Below, piece after piece: positions 42,513 to 55,472 of a stretch of 64,000 bases of DNA. The DNA lies in assembly GCA_032629725.1 (NCBI GenBank), contig JAFEVB010000010.1:496001-560000 (forward strand), in the 5' to 3' direction. The notes beneath the pieces were generated by a model, which saw nothing but the letters and a program-made list of their open reading frames with translations, was not told where the DNA came from and ran no database searches. Position numbers and translations under genes: made by a program. Each line of letters opens with the position of its first letter. Within the stretch, counting starts at the first letter, position 1. The stretch is from Gremmenia infestans (lineage: Eukaryota > Ascomycota > Leotiomycetes > Helotiales > Hamatocanthoscyphaceae).

Positions 42513-45104
42513 TGGAGGCGAGTTGATTCGCCTCAGGCGCGCAGAAGATGTCAGGTTCAAAATTGGAAGATCGTAGTATCATATTGATTATGAGAATTTC
42601 ATGCCGACTGGTTGTTTACTATGATATAACGGATTGTGAGTAACATGTAGAGACTATAAATGCTTTGAGATAATACATATATTGCAATATACCGATCATT
42701 CTGTATTAGGACATATGTCACATAAGAAAAAAATATGTCTTAACCACTTGACGATAAGGCCTTCCAGTATTAGTTGTAGTAGTCTAATGCAAGAGTAAAT
42801 GAACAACTTTTTAATTACTTCGACTTGTTTTTGTCACTTACTCAGTGGCTGAAAAGTAATATGCAATTAAACAGTCTGACCATATCATAGTCAGACCCGC
42901 AGCCATATCGATCTCTGGTTTACCAATATTCAACTTATTTCATCGACCCGCTAGAATGCCGCGGAATCATGCCGTTATTTGTAGAATTGTCTGTAAGAGG
43001 ACTTTGTAGACAAAGCTAAATCCTAAAGTGTCGTCTAGAAAATTTCTGGGTTGGCCCACAGAATTATGTCCCTTACTTCACAGCCTGTGATGTTGTTTCT
43101 ACGTGATGAAAAGTGCGTGCGTATACCTAGGTATATCTTTCTTGGCACGGTTTCTCTTCGCCGAGAATTGCAACCAAGAGGTGACTCGACAGTCTATACT
43201 CCTATCCATGCAAGTTTCTTGGCTTAGTTGTTTCTTCGCGCCCCTGTATTGAGATGCTATTATGGCTCACTGCACTTAGTAGCTCAAATAGCTGCTCTGT
43301 GAAATAAAGATTTCAGAAGCTTGATTAGGCTCGATACTTAAAGTGTGAGAATCTCTCTAGTAATTACTCTTCATACCTCTTCCCGCCAAGGAAGAATAGG
43401 ATGGCATATTAGTGAGGTTTTATTGTTTCAAGTGTTTGTATCTGCTTATAGTTGATACTTGAAAGAGACCATGTTTGGTAGAAGAGCGTCGAGAGTTGAT
43501 CCTGTCCTCATATGCCATTCCAAATACAGTTTCCTCTAGCCCTTAGAGCTTAACAGATATTTGTCTTCTCGCGTCTACTGCCTCCCCCTCTCTGTTTCAA
43601 TAACGATATATATACCTCACTTCCACCTATATTCTGCTTGCTATCCCGTATGACTCGTTCAATAAGAGCCGTAGAGGGTTGGTGTCCTTTACCTCTTTGT
43701 CTCTACTGGCAAAACACTTCAAGCTAACCTTTCTTACTCCGTATATTCAGAAGACTCTAATATACCATGGTGTGATTAGGATCGGAGAGGCTTTAGAGGT
43801 ATGACGAGCCAGCTAACTTTGTGGGTGGTTCTGTGTTTTGCTTTCGAAGTGAGGGGATTAAAGACTTGCTGTTTGGGAAATATATTAGCAAATGTTGATT
43901 AAGAGAATCATAGTTCCAAAAGGTGAAAAATGGTTAGAAATACCACATGAAGCAAAACAAAATAAAAGCCAAGCACCAGAGACTATTGCTAATATTTGGT
44001 GGGATCTCACCAGTTCGTGGGGTGCGAGAAGCTTTGCTCTCAAGCTCGACTTCGAGTTTAAGATCAAGAGCTACAGACTTGAGTAATGGAAGGTCCTGAT
44101 AAATCTCACATTGTAAACCCAAGAACCTTCCCAGGCTCTAATTCCTCATCGCCATCTCAACGACGCGTCAAGAGATCGTAAAGCCATCCATTCATCGCAA
44201 AGATCGAGCAATCCTCGCATGCGCGACCCCAGATAAAAGATAATAGTCTCCAAACACAACAAAAGGACTCCAATTGCAATAAGCCGTCCAAAAGCTATCC
44301 CCACACGTATATAAGCATCAACCTTTGAATCCGCGCACGCATCGCTCGTCGCAAAGTCCCTTCTCGAGGTTCAAAGATACCGACCGACGGGATGGTGGTT
44401 GGGTGACACCAAGTCACCAACCAACCATATTATGCAAGTCTACCAATCAGGAAATCTCAATGCAATGCAACTTACTCCTCTTTCCCTTTCGTTGAATCTC
44501 TGCTCGAAGAAGCAATTTCAGCCATTTTCCCTCTAGATTATCGATATCATCAATTGCGATTACTATTAATATTATTACGAATTCGAAAAACGTAACGTTT
44601 TGTTTGATAAAGGGAGCTGGGCTGGGCTTGTCTTGGCCCCCCTTTTTTCCCGTTTGAGCGAGCTTTTCCCTTCCTGATAGAGGCACAGGACGGGAGGCTT
44701 CGATTGTTGGAGAAGCGACGAGAAGGCAATATCAAGACGGTCTTGTTTGCGCGCGCGTTATATTGGAGATTGCTGCTGTGCATTCTTACATTTCCTGGAA
44801 TTGATATGAAGTACGTAGTCAATTAATCTCAACTTGTTGTTACCGACCAGCGAACGCTTCTTTCTGCTTGCTCAATGCCTACTCAGATCAGGCTTACCAA
44901 GCTGAAGCTACAGCTTTAAGGAAGGACAAAGTAGGGCTTCTTGGGCTCGATCGACGGAACTATACCTACTTACTATACCTCTCTCTTCTTTCGCTCACCT
45001 CTAATCACTTACCCGGTTCTTCACGACTCTTACGTATCTCCCGAGGCTTGTTCCTCTACCCTCCTCGATCGAACAACCGTCTCCACATCTCCACATCTGC
45101 ATAT

Positions 45105-45138
45105 CCATCCATCCATCCATCCATCCATCCATCCATCC
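45105..45138. repeat. (CCAT)n microsatellite
   Basis: About eight uninterrupted CCAT units in non-coding sequence. Confidence 0.9.
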
Positions 45139-46059
45139 CTTCATCCACAGAAAGAAACACCTCCTCGATCACCCAACAAACGCACAAACGCACACATGCA
45201 CTATACCACGAAAATCGCCCGGCACTCCTCGCTCCATTAATCCTCCTGCATCCGAATCTTATCCCAGAATATCCTACTTCTACCTACCACTTTGTGTCGA
45301 GATGAGGAATCGAGAAGGGAGGCTTGAAGGCTTGAGGTGGAGTCGACTGGAGTCTACTCGAGTCTAGTCTACTCTAGCCTGGCCAGGTGGCTGGCTGCAG
45401 GCTCCTTGTGTCGGGAAATATAAAGGAAAGAAAGGATGCTGATATTGACGTCGTGAGGAATAATTTGCGCTGGGAGGATCAAGGGGGCCGGGATGATAGG
45501 ATACCGGTGGGGTGGGGTGTTCATTGAGTGCCTAGGTATGGGCGCATAAGGAAAGGTGTTGGACTTGGATTTGCGGTTCAAGGGGACTGAGTGACTGATA
45601 AAGTAGATTGTTTGGAGAGTAGAAAGAGTCACGGCTATGAATAAATGATAAACGATTATCAATCAAATAGTGCTAGCTGTAGTCACGAAAACGTACACAG
45701 TATCTTGGACTTCATATACCTAGCGTCTTAGAGTCTTTGATCAATCAGCATGATTAACTACAGATACGTACGTACATACATACATGCATGAATCTACGCT
45801 ACACACTGACAGAAATCTAGGTATGTTATTATATAATGGGTATCAACAAGCCTCCTGAATTTGATTACGATGCAGCAAATGTACTATCTCTCTTTTCATC
45901 TTCTCTCCTCTGCGCCCCCTTACATTCTCATCGACTTCATTCAGCAACATTCCACTTATCTGCCCCATATAGAACCCCATCTCATACCCACAAGTCAAAA
46001 CCCACCGACGAGCAAGGCGCGACGTACAACGTCAATTCAGCACGGGCATTGAACAACCG

Positions 46060-46081
46060 CAACAACAACAACAACAACAAC
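46060..46081. repeat. (CAA)n microsatellite
   Basis: About seven CAA units in the probable 3' flank of the NDT80-like gene. Confidence 0.85.
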
Positions 46082-46586
46082 ATCGCATCGCATTGCATCT
46101 AGGAAATCCTTCACCACGTCCCCTCTCGGATTCCATTTTCTTCCATTCCACTCCCACTTCTCTCGCACGTCCCATGTATGCGCTCCACATGCTGAATTGA
46201 ACAAAGTAAAAGTAAGAAAAGTTTTTGCCTCGCGAGAAGCAAATGAAGAACGAAAGCACTTTTCTCTCTCGCCGCTAGCCATGTGTCCATATCCCTGAAA
46301 AAAAAGACATCCCATAACCATTTGCCGTGTCCCGTTTCATATGACCAAAGCCTGATGTTACCAATCAAGCATAACGTCTGGTATCTTGTTCCTTGCCTTG
46401 CGCCGTTATTCCCGTTTGCCCATTCCCAGTCTCGATGAAGAAGGAAAACACATTTCAGACGAAAAGAAATCGAATGACAAGATTCAACAAAGGAAATGCA
46501 TATTATAATGTGATGTATCATGTAGCAGACAACTTCGAAGGTTTCTGCAACGGATTGTAGATGGGTGGAGTGAGGTGAGGTGAGGG

Positions 46587-48919
46587 CTAGCTGATGTTCA
46601 GCTCTTGCTGGATCAGCGATGTTGGGAAATATCCTTTGGATTCTGCGGTTCCCTCCCAGCGCCCACAATGCCTGTTCAAGCTATCCTGTGTGCTTGCTAA
46701 GCTGGGGAGGACGTAGCCACCTTGACCGTACTCCTGCTTGACCTTCGACGTAGTGTAGTCTGACATGCTGGGAAGTTGATAACGGGCCTCGTGGTGGCTT
46801 CCTTCGTAGATGGGGCCAGGGTAGTAGAGGTAGCCGGGTGATTCTTCGATGCTCTTTGCCTCTTCAGCGGACAGTACTGGCTCCATTGGAATTTGCAATG
46901 GGGCGATATGCGCCCGGTAATGATGTGACCGGTTATCGTATGAATTTCCGTAGCTAGAGCCCGGATGCATTGAGGATGTACCGGACATATTCATGTCGCC
47001 TGGTGTTCGCGACGTTCCGGCACTTGGAGTATATGAGCCAGCACCTCCGGCGCCGCCAGATCCAGGTCCAGTGCTGGCGTTGCTTCCTCTTCTTTCACTC
47101 TGATAATGACCTGGCGATCGACCACGGACGACCATTGGGGCAGACATTCGGAATGCAATTTTCACGAAGCGATCTGGGTGCTGCTGACCCACATCCGCAA
47201 ATAGCTCGATAAGGAGATGATAATACTGCTGCGCAGCTCGTCGTTTGCCGTTATTGGCTGTAGCATTCTTGAATTGAATGCGCTCAAACGTCGCCTCCAC
47301 TTGCGGTTGGTTCGGATTTTGACCGAAACCTGGATTATCATAAAGACTCCCTCCCCGAGAAGAGCTTCCAAGCCCACCATCACCGTACATCCCATGTGAA
47401 GCTGGAGGTCGTGGTGCCAGCGTGACTCGACCTGGCTTTTCCTGAGGCCCCTTGTCTCGTTTGGGGGTATGTTGGACGAGTTCAATGGATTTTCCATCCC
47501 TTCCATCCACAACTGCAGCTATCGACATTGCAAATGAATAAACCTGATATCCTTTATGTCCATTCTGCGCAAGAAAGATGGTCCCAGTTGGAAGTGTTGG
47601 TTGAAGGGTGTAAGAACAGTTGAGAGAGAAGTAATTTCTTCTGTAACATGTCCAATCGCCATCTGCCTGGAAAAATCCTTTGTCAATTCTTCCGAAGATC
47701 TCTGGTCTCAAATTTTGCCCATCTCCAGTCTGGACCTCATAGATCAATTCAGTTGCATTCAAGGGGGGGCATGCAGTGCCTCCAAGTGAGCCCTCCATAT
47801 TGGTTGGACTCGCAAAGCCACTTGACGACGGTGACAGTGGCACACCTCGCAGTCCTCCAGAGATTGAGGAGGGAGATCTGGAGAGCAGATCCGACGTTCG
47901 TCGGAGCTGTGGTGTTGTACCTGTGTATAGGTCCCGGGTTGCTAATGGAGACCCTGGATGAGGCAACGCTGGAGAGCGTGTTGGTGGAGCCAACCCAGGC
48001 GATGCGTTGCTGTATCGATATGTCATTATTTATCTTGCCCACAAAAGGAATGGGGTATCATGTTACAAATAGGGGGGGGAATTTACATACAGTGAGCTTA
48101 AGCGCGGTTTAAGATCAGGCATGAACAGGGAAGAGCTCGGCGAAAAGTAGCTGCTGGCTCCGCTGGAGTACGTGGAGCCGCTCAGGCTAGGTTGATAAAT
48201 ATTGTTATATGACGAGAACGCTAATGACGACGATGATGAGGAGGAGTTCTGTACTGCAGGTTCAATAGAGTATACAGGGCTTTGGGTTCCGGAGTCCGGG
48301 TTAAATCTGAGCTATCAGTCAGCCACAACAGTACATGACTGCAAGACAACATTTAAAGTTGAACAGCAACACAGAATTAGGGCCACAATCGTTCATAGTG
48401 ACAGTGATGCCCAGTTGGACTGCATATGTAGGACAGCCAACTCAACCGTTCGTGGCACAGGAGCGGGGGCTACTCGCGTGATCCAAACAGTTGCGGCAGT
48501 GAACTGTCTAACCGCTGTGAGGCTTAAGCCGTGCCACGCTTGACGAGAGAGTGCCAGGAAGGGTAAATTCGTGGCATTCCATGCATAGGCTGGAGCTTAG
48601 GCGAAGAGAAGCTCAAGACCAAATGCATGGGTTTGTGTTGAAACGGAACAGAAGAGTACAAAAAAGGGTGTGGATGTGCCTAAATGCAAGCGGCTTTGCC
48701 ACACGAGAACAAACAGCCAATTAAAAGGGGTTAAACTCACCGAACATCATCTGTCGCTGGAATTTGCATGTATCGAAGCCCCATGTCAGGGAGAGAAGAT
48801 GGATGGGAGAATTCCTGCCTCGAAGAGCTGTCAGGCTCAGGCTCCGTCCCGATTATACAAGAAGGTGGATGGCCAGAATAAGCGGCTAGATCATGGATGT
48901 TACCAGGTTGCGAGCACAT
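46587..48919 (-). CDS. vib-1: NDT80-family transcription factor, VIB-1/XprG-like
   Basis: Exons 48919-48741, 48306-48091 and 48009-46587 give 605 residues; all phases agree. The first intron is long (434 nt). The N-terminal about 210 residues are Ser/Pro-rich. The NDT80/PhoG DNA-binding domain spans about 215-435: LIYEVQTGDGQNLRPEIFGR, IDKGFFQADGDWTCYRRNYF, LVQHTPKRDKGPQ, ERIQFKNATANNGKRRAAQQ and MSAPMVVRGRSPGHYQSERR. The last motifs are characteristic of Neurospora VIB-1 and Aspergillus XprG. These regulate the starvation response, extracellular proteases, heterokaryon incompatibility and cell death. The C-terminal region is Gly/Ser/Tyr-rich and probably disordered. Identification with VIB-1/XprG rather than another NDT80 paralog is by motif memory and is likely but not proven. 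Upstream lies a very long gene-free region. Confidence 0.85.
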
Positions 48920-51900
48920 GAAGTGATTGACCGTTAGATTGGGAGGTGAGAGAACTATAGGGTATGGTTAGTATCGGTCATAAAACAATTACCCAAGAGG
49001 CTGGATCTGGTCGGCTAACGACGATGACGAGCATAAAGAAAATGCAGCGAATGAGATTGCGCATATTAGGAGGGAAGAAATGACCAAGAAGGGTGTAGGG
49101 GAAATATATGATAAGGGGGTAGAGATGGGGAAGAGGGCGCGGGGGGGAGGATGAGGAGATACCCTTGCACTAGAGCCAGCGAACGCAACGGTCAATTGCC
49201 AGGGTTGCGGTTACTGTCGTACACGGCATCTACCTGAGATCCCGTTTGACAGAAGACACACACACTCGATGTCCTTTTGTGAGATGAGACCAATGGGAGA
49301 AAAGAGGCTGGCCGTGTTGTGTTGTGTTGTGTGTTCTGGCCAATAACGACAGTGTTACTGTACATGCGCAACAACAAAGAATTGCATGTAGAATATAGAC
49401 TTCTAAAGACAACATGAAGCCCTTGGAATCGTGCAGAGGGGAAGGGCTGAAATACGAGAGCTTATATATCGCACGCATGCACGCACGCAAAAAGAAGGCA
49501 GCAAAAGGATCTGACTTACTTTCAATCATTGGCAGCCTTTCTGCGCGCTCTCATTCGCTGACGCCTGTTGCTATTCCTCCTTGGGTCTTTTCGACGTACC
49601 GGAGACCCTGGGACCAACAGACTGACTGCAGTGTGGGTGCCAAGCGCTAGTTCGGAGTAGATGAAGGTACAAGCGCGCTGCTACAACCAGCCTGCTGGAA
49701 GGAGTGTTGATACTGGTGCTGGGCTGGCGTCGGTTCTGTTCTGGTAGCTACAGTAGCAGCTACGGTAATAGAGAGCGTGTGGCGACGTTGCACTGGGGCC
49801 GACGGGCAGACAGGCAATTTCAGACCCCAAAAAGGTCTCCCCCGCAATAAGGACTGAACGAGGCGCGTGCGTGGAGGGGAAGAGAAGGGGGAAAAGGGAA
49901 GGGGAGGGGAGATTTGGGTGCTGAGGATCCTAGCGGAGGATATAGTAGGGTTAGGTAGTGGCCGCGTACCGAGAGGCTAGGAGTAGCCTTTCCTTTCCTT
50001 TCCTTGTTTCCTTATTTCCTTATTTCCTTATTTCCTAACTCACTCGACTCTCTCTCTCACTCACTCACTCACTCAAGTCCTTCCCTTCCTTGGTGGACGG
50101 GTAGTGAAGCACCCGAAATGGTGGGTGTAGTAGCGGACAGGGACAAGAAAAAAGACTTTCGCGGGTGTCTAGACTTGGCCTTGTCTGTCGCCTCGGATAG
50201 GATGCACAGACTGGACTGGATGTTGGACCGGTGCCGCGATTGGTCCGAATAGAGTGGGAAAACGGAGTCGAAAGGTGGTGGCTTTGAAAATCGACCAGGA
50301 CAAAATGTGATATCCACAACTCTATCCGGAACGGGCAAATCGATCAATTAAAGATCCTCGACAGCGCGTGCCAGAATTGCAGTGCAGTGTAGTGTTGTGT
50401 TGTGCAGTAGCAGCGCGATGCAGTTAGGAAGGAGATGGGATGGGGAATTGAATCGAGAGTAGTAGTCCGTCAACTGCAATACTGTAATGGATACTGTACT
50501 GTACGGAGGTACAGTAATTCGATCTGCTGGGAATGCGAACGCGAACGCGATGTTATATGATGCGATGCGCGCTGCGAATAATCCTCCCTCCTGCAAGTAG
50601 CAAGTATCGACAACCTACAGGTACGAACGGCTACAGAAGCGATACGATACGATACGATGCGATACAGCTACAAACCCGGTCCTTGGTACAGCACGTACGT
50701 ACAGCCTCCTTTGACTGGCTTCAATTTCTCGTCGTGGGGTAAGGTACAGGTAAGGTAAAATTAGAATCTCCCAAAGCCTACCAAGACAGAAAGGTGCAAG
50801 GTGCGGCTGTGAAGCGATGCGATGGCGCAGAATGACGATGATTTGGGCCGGGCCGAACAGGAACAAAGATTCAAGAAAAGCCAGATCCTTTTTCTTTGCT
50901 TTTTGGGGGCCAAATCTTTCGGATCGATCTGCAAAACCAACAAAGATATTTATGGGAAATGCCCGCCCCGCTCCTTCGAGTCCGTCCTATTTCCGTTCCT
51001 TCGAAACGGTGATTGCGAGGATTGCAGTGCCGTGCCGCCGCGCTGCACGATCCGAGGCTCTGCCGCAATATAACTTCCTGGAGTACGGGGTTATCCTTGC
51101 TGCCCACTGAGACTGAGACTGAGCTGACTGCACTTGGAATTTATTCGCGGTCTTAGGGCCGAGTAAGAGACGCCCGGGATGGCTGGCGATCAGTTATGAG
51201 CTGAGTGAGGTCTGCAGATGCAGATGGGGACTGGTGCCGATTTGACCGGGGGGGCGTGAATTGGCTCCGGTGCGGTCAGAATGCTGCAAATTGAAGGTGG
51301 AAAGGTGGGTGGATTGGTGGACTGATAATAAGATACACGGCTCCTTCTACTAGACTTATTAATCCTGGATTTCTAAAAGGTGCATTGCAGCAGAAGGGTG
51401 GCGTAGCTAACCTATTTCACCACTGGGCAGAAGTATTGGGTCGGATATTGAAATGGTCGATTGAGGAAGCTCGATGATTGAACACACCAGGTAGGTAGGT
51501 AGGTAGGTTGAGAAATGTCTTTGATATTCAAGAGTCTGAAGCTATCTCGAAGCATGCGGACTCGATAGATTCACCCCGGCTTTAAGCCTTTGTGATGGCA
51601 TAAGAGTGTTGCAGTGCCACAATGTAAGCTTAATTGGGCTATTCGAGTGATGCTGACTTTGTGAGCAGCTGATGTCGTAGCTGGTTCGAGGTCTCAGGAC
51701 TGAGATTGACTTTCGCTTTCTTACTTCTCTCTAAAAGAGGGAATGTCGATTGAGATTGATATCAGATGGGATGGGATGGACAAAGATATAAGAATAGTGA
51801 CTTTATTGCCACTAACGCCGTCGATTTCAAGGTGGAGAGCTTCAAGCTTGGATGGCTGGAGCACGTGGATAGATCAATACGTATTTTGGGTAGTACATAT

Positions 51901-54860
51901 CAGCTCTTTCCCCTCTCCTATCTTCAATAAAGTCGACGTGATCTTCACGATATTGGGTTTCCACTGCCTTGGGACTTGACTTGAAATTACCGACGCCGGA
52001 AGCACCGAGAAGAGAAGCTCGTACAAAGAGCAATAATAGTATCGGATCAACAGGAAGTTGTGCGCAGCCAGGCAAGCCAACACCAAAAACAGTAGTCGTT
52101 TTCTTTATTGAGTTTGGACTCGACTAAGCTTAGAAACTGTGGGGGAAAATTAAACTTAGACTCGAGGCCAGTCGAGTTCCTATCTAGTTTTAAAGTTTGA
52201 TTGACAGCACGCAACACAAAGATTCAGATCTGGTCAAACCTAGGATTCAAGGTGAGGGTTTTCTCTGTATCTAACCTGCAGCCAATCGAGTCAGAGGGGC
52301 AAGCATGAAGCCGTTCCCTCATTACGTGCATTGTCCAGAAACGAGCTAGAAAACCTTCCCAAATGAGGTTTCCATCCAGGATCACAGTCTCTATTCAATC
52401 CCAAAGCTGTCTCGATCAGAGGGCCATGTCGAGTGCTGATCTACGAGAATACGAGCTGTCATTTTTCTCAGGTACAGCTTCGGAAGCCGCCCGAAATTTC
52501 ACGAGAGCCTCAAGCAACAAGCTCACGTAGCATTAGAGAGGCGTGCAAAGAGGAGCCAGTGAGGAGCTACTCTTCATCCCAGATGCCTACAAGCCACCAC
52601 AGGCATTGTACGTGCAAGCCCCCAGAACTAGCGCGAGTGTGGCAATATGTCTGAGTTTGATGAGCACTCACTCAACAAATCCTGGATTGCATGTGCAGTC
52701 TGCAGACTCTCTTTACCGCTTCGAGTGATGATGCCTGACGCGCGCATATTGTTATTTTGGAGGTGTGCGTTAGATTTCCTAGCCAGTCAGAGGCACATAA
52801 ACATAGCCTTGGTATTAGGGAAGTGGAAGGAAGCAGCCGTCTGCCAGCCAAGCTTCTGAACTAATGAATGTGTCTTTCAACCACATCGTTTGCCCCTTTT
52901 CTAGTCGGTAAACTAGAAGGAACTACCTCCGGAATGTCTCGCAGTCCGCGAACTAAGAATTGGAAAGCTTCAATAGGGAATTACCCAGATAGGCGAAGAC
53001 TACTGTAACTACTAATTCCGGTTCGTACCTACGCTAAATGGAGAGCGATTTCTTAGAGCAGGTACCCCGCAGCAGCAGTGCACCACTCACCATATGACAG
53101 TCTAAAATAAGCAGTGACGTTCGGCAGCGTTGAGGCATTAAGCTTGAATGTCTCAGCGAGGAAGTTTGGACCACTCTTGTCTATGGCTTATTATCGTGGG
53201 AAGCTTCTCCGTAGTGCACTATTTCTGCTCCAGGAGGTGGCTTTCCTGGCATCTCCAATAAAGACTCTTCTTTATTTTCGTCTCCGCGATAGCCCAACCT
53301 GCGTTATTGAAGCAATCGTCGCGTGTGGAGCGCCAGCCATGCACAATGGCATCAGCTGGCCCAGTCAGCGAGGCAATCGCGCCTTCTAAAAACAATCAGA
53401 GACATTCTCTTACATACACTAGAACTATTATATCTTCAGCAACTCTACAAGCGCCACTCAGGGGGAAATAGAGAGCCAACATCTCTGCGCCAATCAGCCG
53501 AGACATCCGCTCTTTGTTGTCTTACTATCCCTGAAAGAGTTGGAGAAAAGCAATCTATCCCAGCTTCCAAGCCCGAATGCGCCCTCCTGAGTTATGATTG
53601 GACTCTACTATATATTAAGAAGCGTCATGATAATCACCACAATTGGACGGTAGATGTCATAATACCCTTTGGGTGCTATGGATTATAGGGATATCACTAT
53701 GCCTTTTGAATCCGTCCCAGTAGCTCGATATTTGAGGACAGTTAACTAAACTACCATCGAATCGGTTGATTAAAGAGGGGGGTTTCCCCTCAATGTAAAT
53801 TTGGTGCATGTGGATCGACCTCTGGCTTGAATTGGCTCAATTATCGCATGCTCAAGAAGCCAAGACAATAGAATTGTTCAAAAGAGCTTGGAAAGGGTCC
53901 CTGCAGCTCTCATCCTGGAGACGGATGCCTAGGATTTTCAGCGATCGAGTAGCCGAAGGTCACGCACGCATGATATCTTCTGCAAGGTGCCGAACTCTGA
54001 AGCTTTCCCCAGTACAGCCCCGCAAGCCACGTGTAGATGCTGCTGTCTGGACTTTGCTTTTTGTGAAGAAGCGCTTCGTAACAGCAGAATCTACCAACCA
54101 AACCTATATCTCTACTCCATTATGGCAAATAATCCCTCATGGATCAAGAATCTGGACCATTTCATCCTACCTAACGCGACGCCTGGTCGTCTGCTGGCAG
54201 GGCCAGTGCGGAAACCAACAATCGATCGTTCACTGAAGATTCGATCTAGACCTCTTCAAAGACAACTCGATGGTGAAGGACGTTGATGTTTGATCAAGCA
54301 GACCTGGCCTGATGGTCCGAGCAAAGTGAGCAAACACGGACCACCTGCTAATTGAGAATCCCGACAGTTCGGGCCGAGACTGGCAGGGCAGGGCAGGACA
54401 GGACAGGCAAGATCAGCTGTATCTTGGCTTTCGACTTTTGCTGGCGGCAACATACAACATAAGGTAGGTAGGTACATTACGTAGCTTAGTGGAAGACAAA
54501 GACGAAAACAATCTTTTTCTCGAAGGTTTCGTGGAAACATAAGAATACGACAGACAGTACCGGTAGTGAACACGGTTCGCAATTCGACTCCCAGTATTTT
54601 GACTGGGTTGCACAGCAGCGGCAGCGTCTCGGTTATGATGCTGTACTGGTGAGCGATCTTGTCCGCTGTGATAAGTCATTTTTTGCACCCTTGCTCCAAA
54701 TCATCAGCAGCTACACACCACTTCACATAGCCAATCAAGCTGCTGCAGGCTACGCCAGTAGCTGCAATGCAACCCACGCTCCCGAAAACCCTCGATCGAA
54801 CGCACCTTAGGTCAAGCATATGTAGGTAGGTATCTATCAGTAGCAGTCCGTCCATACAGT

Positions 54861-54914
54861 ACATACATACATACATACATACATACATACATACATACAT
54901 ACATACATACATAC
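54861..54914. repeat. (ACAT)n microsatellite
   Basis: About thirteen uninterrupted ACAT units, flanked by degenerate GTACGTAC units. Confidence 0.95.
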
Positions 54915-55380
54915 GTACGTACATACATAACATACAATACATACCCTCATGGTTCCGGACTCACCATCCGAGTCTAGAACTGCGGGAACTTTCTGTTCTC
55001 GAATACGCAAAACCTAAAAAGCACGGAGTAGGAGAGGAGAGGAGAGGAGCTGAATCCCGGATATAAAACACTCGCATTCGCTACTATGACCGATGCAGAT
55101 GCTCGGGCGGTTAATGCCAAGGCTGACAGATTTACCTCCAATCAGATAGGAACTACGGGATACTAATGCAAGACATCGAACAGTGACAATCGACATTAGC
55201 GTTTGCGCTGATATGGTATGGCATGGGATAGAGTGAAAGACATTTCCAATGTCAGCTCCGCCTTGTAGTAAGCCAGATTGATAAGATGCTAATAATAAGA
55301 TGGGAGACAGATGGATCGCTCGTTCGTAAGATTGAAAAATTACGAAAGTGTGGAATTGAGGGTGTGATGATGCAGGTTGG

Positions 55381-55472
55381 GTGTAGGTGTAGGTGTAGGT
55401 GTAGGTGTAGGTGTAGGTGTAGGTGTAGGTGTAGGTGTAGGTGTAGGTGTAGGTGTAGGTGTAGGTGTAGGT
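55381..55472. repeat. (GTGTAG)15 hexanucleotide tandem repeat
   Basis: Fifteen perfect GTGTAG units. On the reverse strand this reads CTACAC. It differs from the common fungal telomere unit TTAGGG. The translations (CRCRCR, LHLHLH, PTPTPT) are artefacts of the repeat. Confidence 0.95.

Larger units (their letters stand above)
42513..46586. other. Gene-poor intergenic region between convergent genes
   Basis: About 4 kb without a supportable gene, mostly AT-rich. The part near 46586 is likely the 3' untranslated region of the NDT80-like gene (-). It contains microsatellites at 45105-45138 and 46060-46081. A 145-codon frame at 44868-45305 is rejected as low complexity. Confidence 0.55.

Noticed and set aside
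44868..45305. 145-codon plus-strand frame
   Set aside because: It depends on a CCAT microsatellite and has irregular composition.
51640..51720. B-box-like GGTTCGAGG that could indicate a tRNA
   Set aside because: No matching A box or cloverleaf stems could be formed by eye.
52433..54286. Series of short plus-strand frames that could suggest a broken gene or transposon
   Set aside because: No recognisable domain, no consistent frame and no terminal repeats found by eye. A 54-residue frame from 54121 is too little evidence for a gene.
54676..54942. Frame encoding repeated Met-Tyr-Val-Cys
   Set aside because: Translation of the ACAT microsatellite.
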